Source of the DNA: Catelliglobosispora koreensis DSM 44566
Lineage (GTDB): Bacteria; Actinomycetota; Actinomycetes; Mycobacteriales; Micromonosporaceae
Assembly (NCBI RefSeq): GCF_000379685.1
Contig: NZ_KB903252.1
Coordinates: 206-64,205 of the forward strand
DNA length: 64,000 nt
Direction of reading: 5' to 3'
The translations under genes were made by a program, and so were the position numbers. Positions 43,739-51,899 of this stretch are shown here, one piece after another; within the stretch, counting starts at the first letter, position 1, and each line of letters begins with the position of its first letter. Below the pieces are notes generated by a model, which searched no databases, was not told where the DNA came from, and was given only the letters and a program-made list of their open reading frames with translations.

Positions 43739-44992
43739 TCACATGAGATCAGCGTCCATTCCCACGATGTCTCTGCTGCGAGCAGCCTTGATCTGGTCCC
43801 GGGCCCATTGATCCGAGGGCCTGAAGCCGAATTGCTGATGCGCCCAGTCGCGAACTTGACCCGGCATGACCGGTTCGCCCATGGCGAGCGCCTCGGCGAT
43901 CATCCGCTGTGTTTCGTCGCGCCGGTTGTCCCACAGCGGGTGTTTTCCCATCGGCTCACGGCCGTTCTGGAGCGGGAAAATCGACTCGAGTTCGGCGCGC
44001 TGCACCGGATCGAGCACCGGCTGCGAGCCCGTGGGCGTGCGCAGGGCGTCGGCGTGGTTCTGATCCGGGTCGCGCAGCGCCGGAGGCTGAGCGTGCTGCG
44101 GTGATTGCTGCTGTGGCACGGAAGGGTAAGGCCGGTGCGCGACCTCGGGACGCCGGCCAGCGGTGGCCTTGGCGCGCCTGACTTCCGCTTTCGCGTGCAC
44201 CTCAACGAGTTTGGCCTGCTGCTCCTCGCGGACGCGCAGCGCACCGTCGAGACGGCGCTGGCGCTTGGCGTCACGGACCGCTTCGAGATGGTCGAGTGCG
44301 TTGCGAACGCTCGGCCTGATGCCCTCGTCTGGCGGGTGCACGATCCACGCACGCCGCGCGGCGAAGGTCGACATGGGTGCGTAAACCCAGCGCTGGCCAA
44401 AACGCGGGTAACGCGTCTTGAGCGCGACTTCGTCGTCGTAACCGGCCATGAACTGATCGAGCAGCTCGTGGAACATCGCCATGCCAGCCATGGAAAGGAA
44501 CGCCAAGTAGGCACCGGCCCAAATCGAATACTCGTCGCGGCCGTGCACGAAGTTGAGCACCGCCGACATCGTCGCGGCGGCGAACACGATCTTGTAGGCG
44601 CGGCCAGGGTGCCTGCCGCGCTTGACGGCCACGAAGGCCCAAGCTCCAAAAGAGACGCTGATGCCGTCGAGGCTCAGCGGAACAAGCATGTTAGTCCAGT
44701 GATTCCAGCCCATCACATCCTTGGCGAAGCCGGTGAGGCCGATGAAGGACACGCCCATAACGGCGAGCCACACCAGCAAGGACGGGATCAGGGCAGCAAG
44801 GAAAAGGGCGGTGTCTTTGACTTTCTCCTTGCGGCTGGCGAAAGCCTCGGGATGTGCCAAGCGGTGCCCACGGCGTTTGCCCGCCGCACGGGCCAGCGGC
44901 ACGCCGATCACCAGGGAGACGCTCAAGATGGCCACCACTAGCACCATCACCCAGGTCGGTACGTTGGTCGCTGTCAAATCGGACAGGTCCAC
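43739..44992 (-). CDS. DUF2637 membrane protein
   Basis: 417 residues. An N-terminal membrane helix (VMVLVVAILSVSLVIGV) is followed by the DUF2637 region with about four membrane segments at 60-180 (LFLAALIPSLLVWLAVMGVSF; NMLVPLSLDGISVSFGAWAF; EYSIWAGAYLAFLSMAGMAMF). A long charged, Gln/Pro-rich cytoplasmic tail follows. DUF2637 (SpdB-like) proteins occur on conjugative plasmids and in chromosomes of actinobacteria. Here it shows no plasmid context. Confidence 0.82.
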   Translation of the reverse strand: MDLSDLTATNVPTWVMVLVVAILSVSLVIGVPLARAAGKRRGHRLAHPEAFASRKEKVKDTALFLAALIPSLLVWLAVMGVSFIGLTGFAKDVMGWNHWTNMLVPLSLDGISVSFGAWAFVAVKRGRHPGRAYKIVFAAATMSAVLNFVHGRDEYSIWAGAYLAFLSMAGMAMFHELLDQFMAGYDDEVALKTRYPRFGQRWVYAPMSTFAARRAWIVHPPDEGIRPSVRNALDHLEAVRDAKRQRRLDGALRVREEQQAKLVEVHAKAEVRRAKATAGRRPEVAHRPYPSVPQQQSPQHAQPPALRDPDQNHADALRTPTGSQPVLDPVQRAELESIFPLQNGREPMGKHPLWDNRRDETQRMIAEALAMGEPVMPGQVRDWAHQQFGFRPSDQWARDQIKAARSRDIVGMDADLM

Positions 44993-45058
44993 TGTGCATC
45001 CTTCCTATACGTGACGCCGAGGGATTCTTCCATGCGCGGATGACATTGCGCGCGCGGC

Positions 45059-45074
45059 CACACGTACACGTGTG
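45059..45074. promoter_or_regulatory. Inverted repeat upstream of the DUF2637 gene
   Basis: CACACGT and ACGTGTG are separated by two bases, about 66 bp before the DUF2637 start and 137 bp before acnR. Possible operator; unassigned. Confidence 0.3.
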
Positions 45075-45161
45075 CCATCCCGTGTTTGTGCCGGTCACGG
45101 TGTGCATTCACTCGCTGGCCTAGGCCGGCCTCGTCGACCTGGCACACCGCGTCGGGTCCAT

Positions 45162-45175
45162 TCCGTACGTACGGA
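45162..45175. promoter_or_regulatory. AcnR-like operator upstream of acnR
   Basis: TCCGTACGTACGGA, a perfect 14-bp palindrome, 35 bp before the acnR start. It resembles the acnA-side site at 38732-38743, consistent with autoregulation. Confidence 0.55.
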
Positions 45176-45210
45176 TTGCACAGCCTCCCCTGACCTGGGA
45201 AGATCAGCAC

Positions 45211-45783
45211 GTGCCCAGGGTCAGCCAGGATCAGCTCGACGCCCGCCGCCAGGAGATCCTTGCCGCGGCCAGAGCCTGCTTCGCGCAATACGGCTACGAG
45301 GGCGCCACTGTCCGCCGTCTCGAAGAGGCCACCGGCCTGTCCCGTGGGGCGATCTTTCACCACTTCCGTGACAAAGAGTCACTGTTCCTCGCGGTCGCCG
45401 AGGACGACGCGGTCGAGATGACGGCCACGGTCGCCGAGCACGGCCTGGTGCAAGTGATGCGCGATCTGCTGGCTAGGGCGTCTGATCCGGACTCGGCGGG
45501 CTGGCTTGGTACCCAATTGGAAGTCGCCCGGAGATTGCGCACCGACCCAGATTTCGCCCAGCGATGGGCCGCACACGACGCGGCCATTTCTGGCGCGACC
45601 CAGCAACGGCTGCAGCGGCAGTCGAGCGCCGGAACCTTGCGCGATGATGTCCCGCTTGAAGTGCTGACCCATTTCCTTGAGCTGGCCTACGACGGCCTGG
45701 TCAAGCGGCTGGCCATGGGCGGCGACGCGGGCGAGCTCGGCCCGGTGCTCGACCTCATCGAGGAGACGGTCCGGCGCCGCTAG
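45211..45783 (+). CDS. acnR: TetR-family regulator (AcnR-like)
   Basis: 190 residues. N-terminal HTH (LAAARACFAQYGYEGATVRRLEEATGLSRGAIFHHFRDKESLF) and a C-terminal helical ligand domain. It matches AcnR, the aconitase repressor of corynebacteria and mycobacteria, in its opening PRVSQDQLDARRQEIL. GTG start at 45211. It is 3.7 kb from acnA, separated by four minus-strand genes, but both share a CGTACGG-type site. Confidence 0.88.
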   Translation: MPRVSQDQLDARRQEILAAARACFAQYGYEGATVRRLEEATGLSRGAIFHHFRDKESLFLAVAEDDAVEMTATVAEHGLVQVMRDLLARASDPDSAGWLGTQLEVARRLRTDPDFAQRWAAHDAAISGATQQRLQRQSSAGTLRDDVPLEVLTHFLELAYDGLVKRLAMGGDAGELGPVLDLIEETVRRR

Positions 45784-45807
45784 CGCGTCTCCGTTACCCT
45801 GCCGGGC

Positions 45808-45912
45808 ATGGGATCCGTCAAACCCTGGCACTTGATTTTGCTGATGTGCCTGTGCGTTTCCGTCACCGCGATGATCGCCGCCGTGATGGTCGTCGTCATG
45901 CGGAAGAAATGA
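45808..45912 (+). CDS. 34-residue membrane protein
   Basis: MGSVKPWHLILLMCLCV, then a hydrophobic stretch VTAMIAAVMVVVM and RKK. One membrane helix with a positive C-terminal tail. TACCCT (45795-45800) lies 7 nt before ATG, so the mRNA is likely leaderless. It runs 6 nt before the TIGR04222 gene and is probably the first gene of the DUF692 operon. Function unknown. Confidence 0.6.
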   Translation: MGSVKPWHLILLMCLCVSVTAMIAAVMVVVMRKK

Positions 45913-45918
45913 GGCGTC

Positions 45919-46815
45919 ATGCCAGACACCTGGGGCATTTCTGGGCCGCTATTCCTGGCGTTCTATATCACCACCGTCGTGGTGGTGCTGCTGTTCACGC
46001 TTAGCCACCGGCGGCGGATCTTCAAAGGTGACAAGCCTGGCGCCCAGACCGATCTGCCACCAGCCCAGCTCGGCTTCCTGCGCGACGGCCCGGTGCGGGC
46101 GATCCAGACCTCTCTGACCTGGCTGCGCCGAAACGAGGCGATCTCGATTGGCGAACTCGGCCGGTTCAGCCGCCGCGGTGGCGCCCCGGTAGGTGCGTCC
46201 GATGTGGACAGTGCGGTCCTGATGGCCGTGGGCTCAGACCGGACTGTCATACAGATCCAGCGCGATACCGGCGTGCGCGCGGCGCTGGAGCGTGTGCAAC
46301 GCGACCTCGAAAACCGCGGGCTGCTGCTGACCCAAGACGACCGTGAGTCAGCCCGCAAGGGCGTCTGGGTCTTGTTGCTGCTGCTCGGCTTGGGCACCTG
46401 GCGCTTCATCGCCGGCGTCAGCAACGACAAACCGGTGCTCTACCTTTTCCTGACGCTGACGGCACTGGCTGTCATCACCATCGTCATGCTGGCGCACCGG
46501 CCCCGGCTGACCCGCGCGGGACACGAGCTTATCGCGGCGAAAACCCGGGAATTTGAGCACTTGAAGCCCTCCTACCGGCCGTCGTGGAACACCTACGATC
46601 CAGCGATGACCGCTGTGGCCGTGGGGCTGTTTGGCACCGCGCTGCTGTGGGAGGCCGATCCCCTGCTGGCCGCGCACACCGCCGCGATCAACCAGCGTGC
46701 CGTGGCCGCGAGTTCGAGCACCACGGGATGCAGCGTGGGCGGAGATTCCGGCGGCAGCGGTGGCGGAGACGGTGGCGGCGGCGGAGGGTGCGGCGGCGGA
46801 GGCTGCGGCGGATGA
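45919..46815 (+). CDS. TIGR04222-type membrane protein with Gly/Cys-rich C-terminal tail
   Basis: 298 residues. Membrane helix near the start (LFLAFYITTVVVVLLFTL), then a soluble domain about 30-150. A membrane pair follows (GVWVLLLLLGLGTWRFIAGV; LYLFLTLTALAVITIVML), with another cytosolic region. The last 35 residues contain CSVGGDSGGSGGGDGGGGG and then CGGGGCGG, with three cysteines. This is the TIGR04222 architecture, which is often encoded beside DUF692 enzymes. The tail looks like a modification substrate. The stop overlaps the DUF692 start as ATGA. Confidence 0.82.
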   Translation: MPDTWGISGPLFLAFYITTVVVVLLFTLSHRRRIFKGDKPGAQTDLPPAQLGFLRDGPVRAIQTSLTWLRRNEAISIGELGRFSRRGGAPVGASDVDSAVLMAVGSDRTVIQIQRDTGVRAALERVQRDLENRGLLLTQDDRESARKGVWVLLLLLGLGTWRFIAGVSNDKPVLYLFLTLTALAVITIVMLAHRPRLTRAGHELIAAKTREFEHLKPSYRPSWNTYDPAMTAVAVGLFGTALLWEADPLLAAHTAAINQRAVAASSSTTGCSVGGDSGGSGGGDGGGGGGCGGGGCGG

Positions 46816-47627
46816 GCAGCCCGCTGGCAGGACGGGGCACCGGCATCGGCTGGCGGCCCGAAATCGCTGGCGTTGCCGCGGATCTGCCCGGCCTGCGGTT
46901 CACCGAGGTGATCGCGGAATCGCTGCATAGCGGTGTGCCGCCGGCTCTTTCGGCGCTTGCGGAGCGTGGGGTCGCGGTCGTGCCGCACGGCGTGAAACTG
47001 TCGCTGGGCGGCACCGATGAGCCCGATCCGGGACGCGTCAGCCACTTGGCCTGGTGTGCCGAGGTTCTCGGCGCTCCGCTGATCAGTGAGCACATCGCTT
47101 TCGTGCGAGCGGGCGGGCTAGAGGCGGGGCATCTGCTGCCTGTCCCCCGCACACGGGAGCAGGCTGATGTGATCGTCCGCAATGTCTTGCGTGTCAAGGA
47201 ATCCGTGTCCGTGCCGATCGCCCTTGAGCCGATCGCGGCCCTGTTCAGCTGGCCCGGCGATGAGCTGACCGAGGCAGAGTTCCTCACCGACATTCTCGAC
47301 CGTACGGGTGCTTGGCTGTTGCTCGACGTGGCCAACTGCTACGCCAACGCCCTCAACCGCGGCGAAGATCCACTGTCCAGTGTGGAGCGACTGCCGCTGG
47401 AGCGGATCGCCTACATGCACGTGGCGGGTGGGCGGAGCGCGGATGGCTATTACCACGACACGCATACCGATCCTGTCCCGCGCGAAGTGCTTGACCTGCT
47501 TAAGGCGATCCCTGGTGCACCGCCGGCCCTGCTGGAGCGCGACGGAGCCTACCCGGCCGCCGAGGTACTGAAGTCCGAATTGGACGCCATCTCACACGCC
47601 TGCGGCCACCCCGTGATCACCTCATGA
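46812..47627 (+). CDS. DUF692 / MNIO-family oxidative peptide-modifying enzyme
   Basis: 271 residues. TIM-barrel DUF692 pattern: GIGWRPEIAG, ISEHIAFVRA (His), ALEPIAALFSW (Glu), LLLDVANCYANALNRG (Asp/Asn), YMHVAGGR and a metal His in YHDTHTDPVP. MNIO enzymes (MbnB, TglH, BufB group) use two or three iron ions to oxidise cysteine residues of a precursor peptide to oxazolone, thio-oxazole or related groups. The coupled upstream gene gives a Cys-rich tail as probable substrate. Confidence 0.88.
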   Translation: MSSPLAGRGTGIGWRPEIAGVAADLPGLRFTEVIAESLHSGVPPALSALAERGVAVVPHGVKLSLGGTDEPDPGRVSHLAWCAEVLGAPLISEHIAFVRAGGLEAGHLLPVPRTREQADVIVRNVLRVKESVSVPIALEPIAALFSWPGDELTEAEFLTDILDRTGAWLLLDVANCYANALNRGEDPLSSVERLPLERIAYMHVAGGRSADGYYHDTHTDPVPREVLDLLKAIPGAPPALLERDGAYPAAEVLKSELDAISHACGHPVITS

Positions 47628-48064
47628 CGCTCGCGGAACGGCAGGCCGCTCTCGTACGAGCCCTTGTGACGGGCGCGGAGATCCCGCCCGGCTTCGCAGC
47701 ACCCGCGTTAACGGCCACCAGAAGCGCGCTGATGCGCAAACGCGGCGCGGAGGTGGCCCAGGTGTGGCCGCGTCTAGCGGAAAGCCACAACGGACGATGG
47801 CTGGAGGCATTCGGCGCGTGGGCCGGTCAACGGGCGCCACTGGGTTCGTTGCGCGACGGGTGGGACTTCGCCCGCGACCATCCGCCACAGACCGCGCAAG
47901 CACGCCTCGAACTCGCGTTACGCGAGGCCACGTTCGCCTACGACGGGACAACCGCACCACGGCGGCGAAAGCTGCCAGTGGTGCGGCTAGTCCGAGCGCA
48001 CCGCCGTCTCGCAGCCGTCATTCAAGCCGGCGGGCGCTGCAGGGTGATTGGCTCAGTGTTCTGA
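47624..48064 (+). CDS. DUF692 partner protein (HvfC/DUF2063-like)
   Basis: 146 residues. TLAERQAALVRALVTGAEIPPGF, ATRSALMRKRGAEVAQVWPRL, GSLRDGWDFARDHP, LELALREATFAYDG and APRRRKLP. It resembles the small partner proteins that bind precursor peptides and deliver them to DUF692 enzymes. Starts by an ATGA overlap and closes the four-gene unit. The end overlaps a convergent small gene by 12 nt. Confidence 0.75.
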   Translation: MTLAERQAALVRALVTGAEIPPGFAAPALTATRSALMRKRGAEVAQVWPRLAESHNGRWLEAFGAWAGQRAPLGSLRDGWDFARDHPPQTAQARLELALREATFAYDGTTAPRRRKLPVVRLVRAHRRLAAVIQAGGRCRVIGSVF

Positions 48065-48217
48065 CCCGGAAAACGGCTGCGGCGGCTCGGTCGTCTCTCT
48101 GGGATCGTGCTCGGCACCGCCCTTGCTGGTGTCCTCCCGGCGGCGGGCGCGGTCGCGCTCGGCTATCTCCTGCAGGTGCCTGGTTGCTTCCTCGGCTGCC
48201 TCGTCGCGTTTGGTCAT
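48053..48217 (-). CDS. Small charged protein
   Basis: 54 residues: TKRDEAAEEATRHLQEIAE, then RDRARRREDTSKGG, and an acidic, Pro-rich end. Hydrophilic and helical at the N-terminus. ATG 48217 lies 6 nt after TATGCC. Coding is plausible; no family recognised. Confidence 0.45.
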   Translation of the reverse strand: MTKRDEAAEEATRHLQEIAERDRARRREDTSKGGAEHDPRETTEPPQPFSGSEH

Positions 48218-48246
48218 GATTCGGGCATACCCACGCGCGGAACAGG

Positions 48247-50325
48247 TCAAACGGCTTGCGCCGTGAGGATGCACGCCTCGCTGTCGGCCGCCGCCATAAA
48301 CCGCTCCACGAGGGCGCCCGGGCCGCCGTCAAGCGCATGGCGCTGCATCTCCTTCAGCAACGGGCCCATCGGGTTGCGCTGCGAGCGATAGCCAGATGCG
48401 ATGCCATCGGTGAATAGGATCAGCAAATCACCTGGTACCCAATCGAGCTCTTCTGATTCGAAATCAGACTCGGTCAGGCCGAGCAGAACACCCCGGGGCG
48501 GGGTGAGCTGGTTGGCCTTGCCACTGCGCACGAGCACCGGGGCGAGGTGACCGGCCTGGGCCCACGTGAGCGTGCCGCGATCGGGCGAGAACCGCGCGAT
48601 AACCATGCTCGCCATCGGCGCCTTCGGATCGAGCAGCAGTTCCGTGTTGAGGGCGGCCAGGATCTCGGCTGGCTCGGCACCATCGCGGGCCATGACACGC
48701 GCTGGGTACATCAAGCGCGTCATCGTCGCCGCAGCCATGAGCCCGCTGCCGATGATGTCGCCGACGCACATCAGCACACTGCCGTCGGGATCGGCGATCG
48801 CGTCGAGGAAATCCGCTTGCACGCGTTCATGTTCCGGCGGCACCCAGTGCACCCCGCGCACATGCAAGCCGGGCACCTCCAAGTCCAAAGTGGACGCTGG
48901 GTACCACATCTCGCGCATCTGGCGGGTCAGCTCACGCTCGGTCGCGACCCGCAAGCGCTGCCCGGCAAGCGCCGCTTCGGTGCGCCGCAACGTTTCCTCG
49001 GCGACCTTCTCCTCGGTGATGTCGGTGGCGACCGCCTGGATGAGGTGAACCTCGCCCGAATCAATGGCTTTCGACTCGGCGAGCATGCGCAGCCAGTGCA
49101 GCGTGCCGTCGGCGTGCGTTAGCTGAAGCACCACATCGGCTGTCCCCGCGACGGAACGCAATTGCCGCAACTCTTCGCTGTCAACGGGCAGGCGATCCCA
49201 CGCCGACGGGCCTTCGCCCAGATCACGGCCAAACAAGCGGTAGAACCCGGGAGACCAGCTGATTTCACCCGACGCCAGGTCCCACTCGGCGAAGCCAAGG
49301 CTGCCAAGGACTTCCATGCGCGCGACGTATTCGTTTTGCCGTTGCGCCGCATCGAGATGCTGCTGCGACACGAGCAGGTGATCGGCGACCCGGAAAGCCC
49401 TGCGCCGCAACAGCAGCCGCCGCGGGCGGCCCCGGAATAGCACCGTCTCATAGGAAGCGGGCCGCTCGAAGGCGACACCCTTCTCGTATGCCTCGACGTA
49501 TCCGTCGAACACCCCGTTGCTGGCCAGATGTGGCTCCAGATCGAGCAGTCGCGCACCGGTCAAGTCGGCTAGCGACCGTCCAAACAGGGTGGTCACTTCC
49601 TTCGTGGCGTAGTCGACCGTGAAATCCGTGATCTGGCCATTGTCATCGCGTACCGGCGAAAGCAGTTTGCCTTGCCCATAAACCGTGCCGAGGACCTCTC
49701 GCATCCACTGCAACTGATCCCAGGCGATCGCTGGCGGACACCACATCCGGCTGGCAATGCCGCCCACCGCACCGGCGAGCGCGCTCACGGCGGCCTGCTC
49801 ATCGTCGGCCAAGGGTCCCGAAAACGATAGCTGCAGCAGGATCCGGCCGTTAGCGGTCTCCAGTGGATAGACCAACGGGTCAGGACCGGGGTTACCCGCG
49901 GACGCGACGAGGCGCTGCTCCGTGTCATAGACGGCCATGACGGCCACGCCATCGGCGCCCGCTTCAACCAGTCCGTCCTGCCACAGCGTGGCGGCCAGTT
50001 CGGGAAGGGAGACGGTCGATGCCGCGCTGCTGACGGCACGCTGCAGGTGCCGGGCGAAACCAGGTGGCGTGCCGCGTCCGCGACGGGGCGGCGCCGGCAT
50101 TTTGAGCCCGGCGACGATGTCGGCGGCGAGATCGGCGACCGCCACGTTGCGTTTCTGCGACTCCAGCGACATCCGCTTGAACGCCTGCTCCGGGTCGATC
50201 TCGTGCTCGCGTGCCAGGATGCCTTTGGCTTGTTCGATGAGCCCTCTGCTGCGCAGCGCGCGCCGCAGGCCCGCTACTTCCTCTTCCAGCTTGCGAACCC
50301 GGGCGACCCAATCAGCATTCGACAT
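48247..50325 (-). CDS. ANTAR / PAS / PP2C (SpoIIE) phosphatase
   Basis: 692 residues. An N-terminal coiled coil and ANTAR-like RNA-binding domain (LRSRGLIEQAKGILAREHEIDPEQAF, about 5-75) precede a GAF-like region. PAS modules lie at about 215-330 and 340-450. The SpoIIE-type Ser phosphatase has MCVGDIIGSGLM, WAQAGHLAPVL and ILFTDGIASG with the metal Asp residues. ANTAR is usually C-terminal, so the N-terminal position is unusual. Likely regulates an anti-sigma pathway. ATG 50325 overlaps the upstream gene by 14 nt. Confidence 0.85.
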   Translation of the reverse strand: MSNADWVARVRKLEEEVAGLRRALRSRGLIEQAKGILAREHEIDPEQAFKRMSLESQKRNVAVADLAADIVAGLKMPAPPRRGRGTPPGFARHLQRAVSSAASTVSLPELAATLWQDGLVEAGADGVAVMAVYDTEQRLVASAGNPGPDPLVYPLETANGRILLQLSFSGPLADDEQAAVSALAGAVGGIASRMWCPPAIAWDQLQWMREVLGTVYGQGKLLSPVRDDNGQITDFTVDYATKEVTTLFGRSLADLTGARLLDLEPHLASNGVFDGYVEAYEKGVAFERPASYETVLFRGRPRRLLLRRRAFRVADHLLVSQQHLDAAQRQNEYVARMEVLGSLGFAEWDLASGEISWSPGFYRLFGRDLGEGPSAWDRLPVDSEELRQLRSVAGTADVVLQLTHADGTLHWLRMLAESKAIDSGEVHLIQAVATDITEEKVAEETLRRTEAALAGQRLRVATERELTRQMREMWYPASTLDLEVPGLHVRGVHWVPPEHERVQADFLDAIADPDGSVLMCVGDIIGSGLMAAATMTRLMYPARVMARDGAEPAEILAALNTELLLDPKAPMASMVIARFSPDRGTLTWAQAGHLAPVLVRSGKANQLTPPRGVLLGLTESDFESEELDWVPGDLLILFTDGIASGYRSQRNPMGPLLKEMQRHALDGGPGALVERFMAAADSEACILTAQAV

Positions 50326-51025
50326 TGAACACACTGTATGCCTGTTTGATGACCGGGTGAGCGACATTGCGGACCCTTACGCCGCCAGGCGTCATGCCGC
50401 GTTCCGTGCCCGCGTGAGCGTGCCCGTGAATGGCCAGCGTGGCGGGGGCCGCGTCGATCGCCTCACCGAGCAGGTAGGAGCCGAGGAACGGGTAGATCTC
50501 CGGTGGTTCACCCGCGAGAGTGTCCGGCACGGGTGCGTAATGCGTGAGCGCTATGCGGATGTCCGTGTCGAGCCCGGTCAGCGCCTCGCAGAGGGCGTCG
50601 GCGCTCGCTTCGGTCGTGCGCACGAAGGCTTTCATCTCACTCTCGCCGAAAGCACTCGCACACCGGCCCGCGAAACCGCCGCCAAATCCCTTGACGCCAG
50701 CTATCCCGGCCCGCCCGCCCGGGGTATCCACCACGATCGACGCTCCCTCTAGTACCGAAATCTCGCCTTCGGTCAAAGTCTGCACTACGGCATCGGCCTC
50801 GTCGCTGTGGTGGTCGTGGTTGCCCAGCACAGCGATGACGGGAACGCCGATCCCGCTAAATTCCTTCACCACACACCGGGCTTCGGCCACGGTGCCGTGC
50901 CGGGTCAGGTCGCCCGCGAGCAACAGGAAATCGGCCCGGCCAGGTAGCTCCTGCAGCGCAGGGCGGTAACGGCCTAGCAGGTCGGCGTCCATGTGAACAT
51001 CCCCAACCGCGGCTACCCGGATCAT
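50312..51025 (-). CDS. Metallophosphoesterase
   Basis: 237 residues. Calcineurin-like metal motifs: AAVGDVHMD (DxH), LLAGDLTRHG (GDxxxxG), AVLGNHDHHSDE (GNHD), ALTHYAP (H) and AIHGHAHAG (GHxH). Phosphoesterase or nuclease of unknown substrate. It is coupled to the phosphatase gene downstream and to the BON gene upstream, which overlaps it by 4 nt. Confidence 0.92.
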   Translation of the reverse strand: MIRVAAVGDVHMDADLLGRYRPALQELPGRADFLLLAGDLTRHGTVAEARCVVKEFSGIGVPVIAVLGNHDHHSDEADAVVQTLTEGEISVLEGASIVVDTPGGRAGIAGVKGFGGGFAGRCASAFGESEMKAFVRTTEASADALCEALTGLDTDIRIALTHYAPVPDTLAGEPPEIYPFLGSYLLGEAIDAAPATLAIHGHAHAGTERGMTPGGVRVRNVAHPVIKQAYSVFNVEC

Positions 51026-51270
51026 CGCAATTCCTCCGCATCCGATGGTGGCGTTGCCCGCACCACCGTAATGTCGTTCTGCACCTTGGCGTTCGGGAAG
51101 TGGGCGCTGACTCTGCTGGCGACTTTGTCGCGCCGTTCCTCGTTTTCCACGTGTCCCCGCAGGACGACGACACCGTCGCGGCGGACGATGTCAATTCCCT
51201 GCTCCGATAGGTCTTCGGCGAGTTCGCGCTGCGCGGAAGCCTCAGCGTACTCGTCGTGGTCGAGTTTCAT
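51022..51270 (-). CDS. BON-domain protein
   Basis: 82 residues, a single BON domain: LAEDLSEQGIDIVRRDGVVVLRGHVENEERRDKVASR. BON domains bind membrane phospholipid or osmoprotectant ligands. No signal peptide. It is encoded directly after the nucleotidyltransferase gene, with the ATG immediately following that gene's TAG. Confidence 0.82.
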   Translation of the reverse strand: MKLDHDEYAEASAQRELAEDLSEQGIDIVRRDGVVVLRGHVENEERRDKVASRVSAHFPNAKVQNDITVVRATPPSDAEELR

Positions 51271-51837
51271 CTAAGCCTCCACTTTGGACAGCACTTGCAG
51301 CTCTTCTAGCAGGACGAAAAACGCTTTGGCGTAAGGGGACTGACTGGTCTCCGCGCGCACCCGGCCCCAGTCGATCTGCTCGCGCAGGGAACGGGCCACC
51401 GGCAGCGCCTTGGAGAAGTCGCAGTGATGCTGGCTGAACGCGAGCAGCTTATGGATCATCAGCGTGGTCGCCGACAGGACCGGCAGGCGGATGGCGTTGA
51501 CCTGGAGGATCTCGGAGTCACGCAGGATTTCCTCGGTCACGGGGCGGTCGACCGGCCGGAAGATCAAGTCGACGAGCCTGCCCTCATCGTAGACCTTGAC
51601 GAGCCAGTCCTCGGGCGGATGCTCAGGGGTGAAGCCCTGCTCACTGAGCAGTTCAAGGGCACGTTCGGCGTCTTCGTGGCGGATGAGGAAATCGACATCA
51701 TGTTCGCTCGAAGTACCTCCGCGCGCATACACGGCGAAACTTCCCGCCAGAACGAAGGGGATTTGGTTTTGCTTCAGCACGCTCGTCACGCGCTTCATCG
51801 TCAGCAGCAGGTCATCGCGCACATCGGTGTTCGACAT
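51271..51837 (-). CDS. Nucleotidyltransferase-fold protein
   Basis: 188 residues. Pol beta-type NTase: FVLAGSFAVYARGG (GS motif), SSEHDVDFLIR (Asp pair), and KVYDEGRLVDLIFRP (third Asp). A C-terminal helical HEPN-like region follows. Related to AbiEii/MNT-type transferases. No antitoxin-like partner is visible, so a housekeeping role is equally possible. Leads the NTase-BON-phosphoesterase-phosphatase unit. Confidence 0.8.
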   Translation of the reverse strand: MSNTDVRDDLLLTMKRVTSVLKQNQIPFVLAGSFAVYARGGTSSEHDVDFLIRHEDAERALELLSEQGFTPEHPPEDWLVKVYDEGRLVDLIFRPVDRPVTEEILRDSEILQVNAIRLPVLSATTLMIHKLLAFSQHHCDFSKALPVARSLREQIDWGRVRAETSQSPYAKAFFVLLEELQVLSKVEA

Positions 51838-51899
51838 CCCTTTGTCCTACCCCGCTGGAAGCCGTTTAAAGCGCCCGACCAGCGGGAAGTAGCGAGGTT

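Noticed and set aside
43739-44992. Integrated plasmid suggested by the DUF2637 (SpdB-like) gene
   Set aside because: No replication, transfer or integrase genes around it, and neighbours are core genes (acnA, acnR).
51271-51837. AbiE-type toxin-antitoxin system
   Set aside because: Only the nucleotidyltransferase-like part is visible; the neighbouring BON protein is not an AbiEi-type antitoxin.
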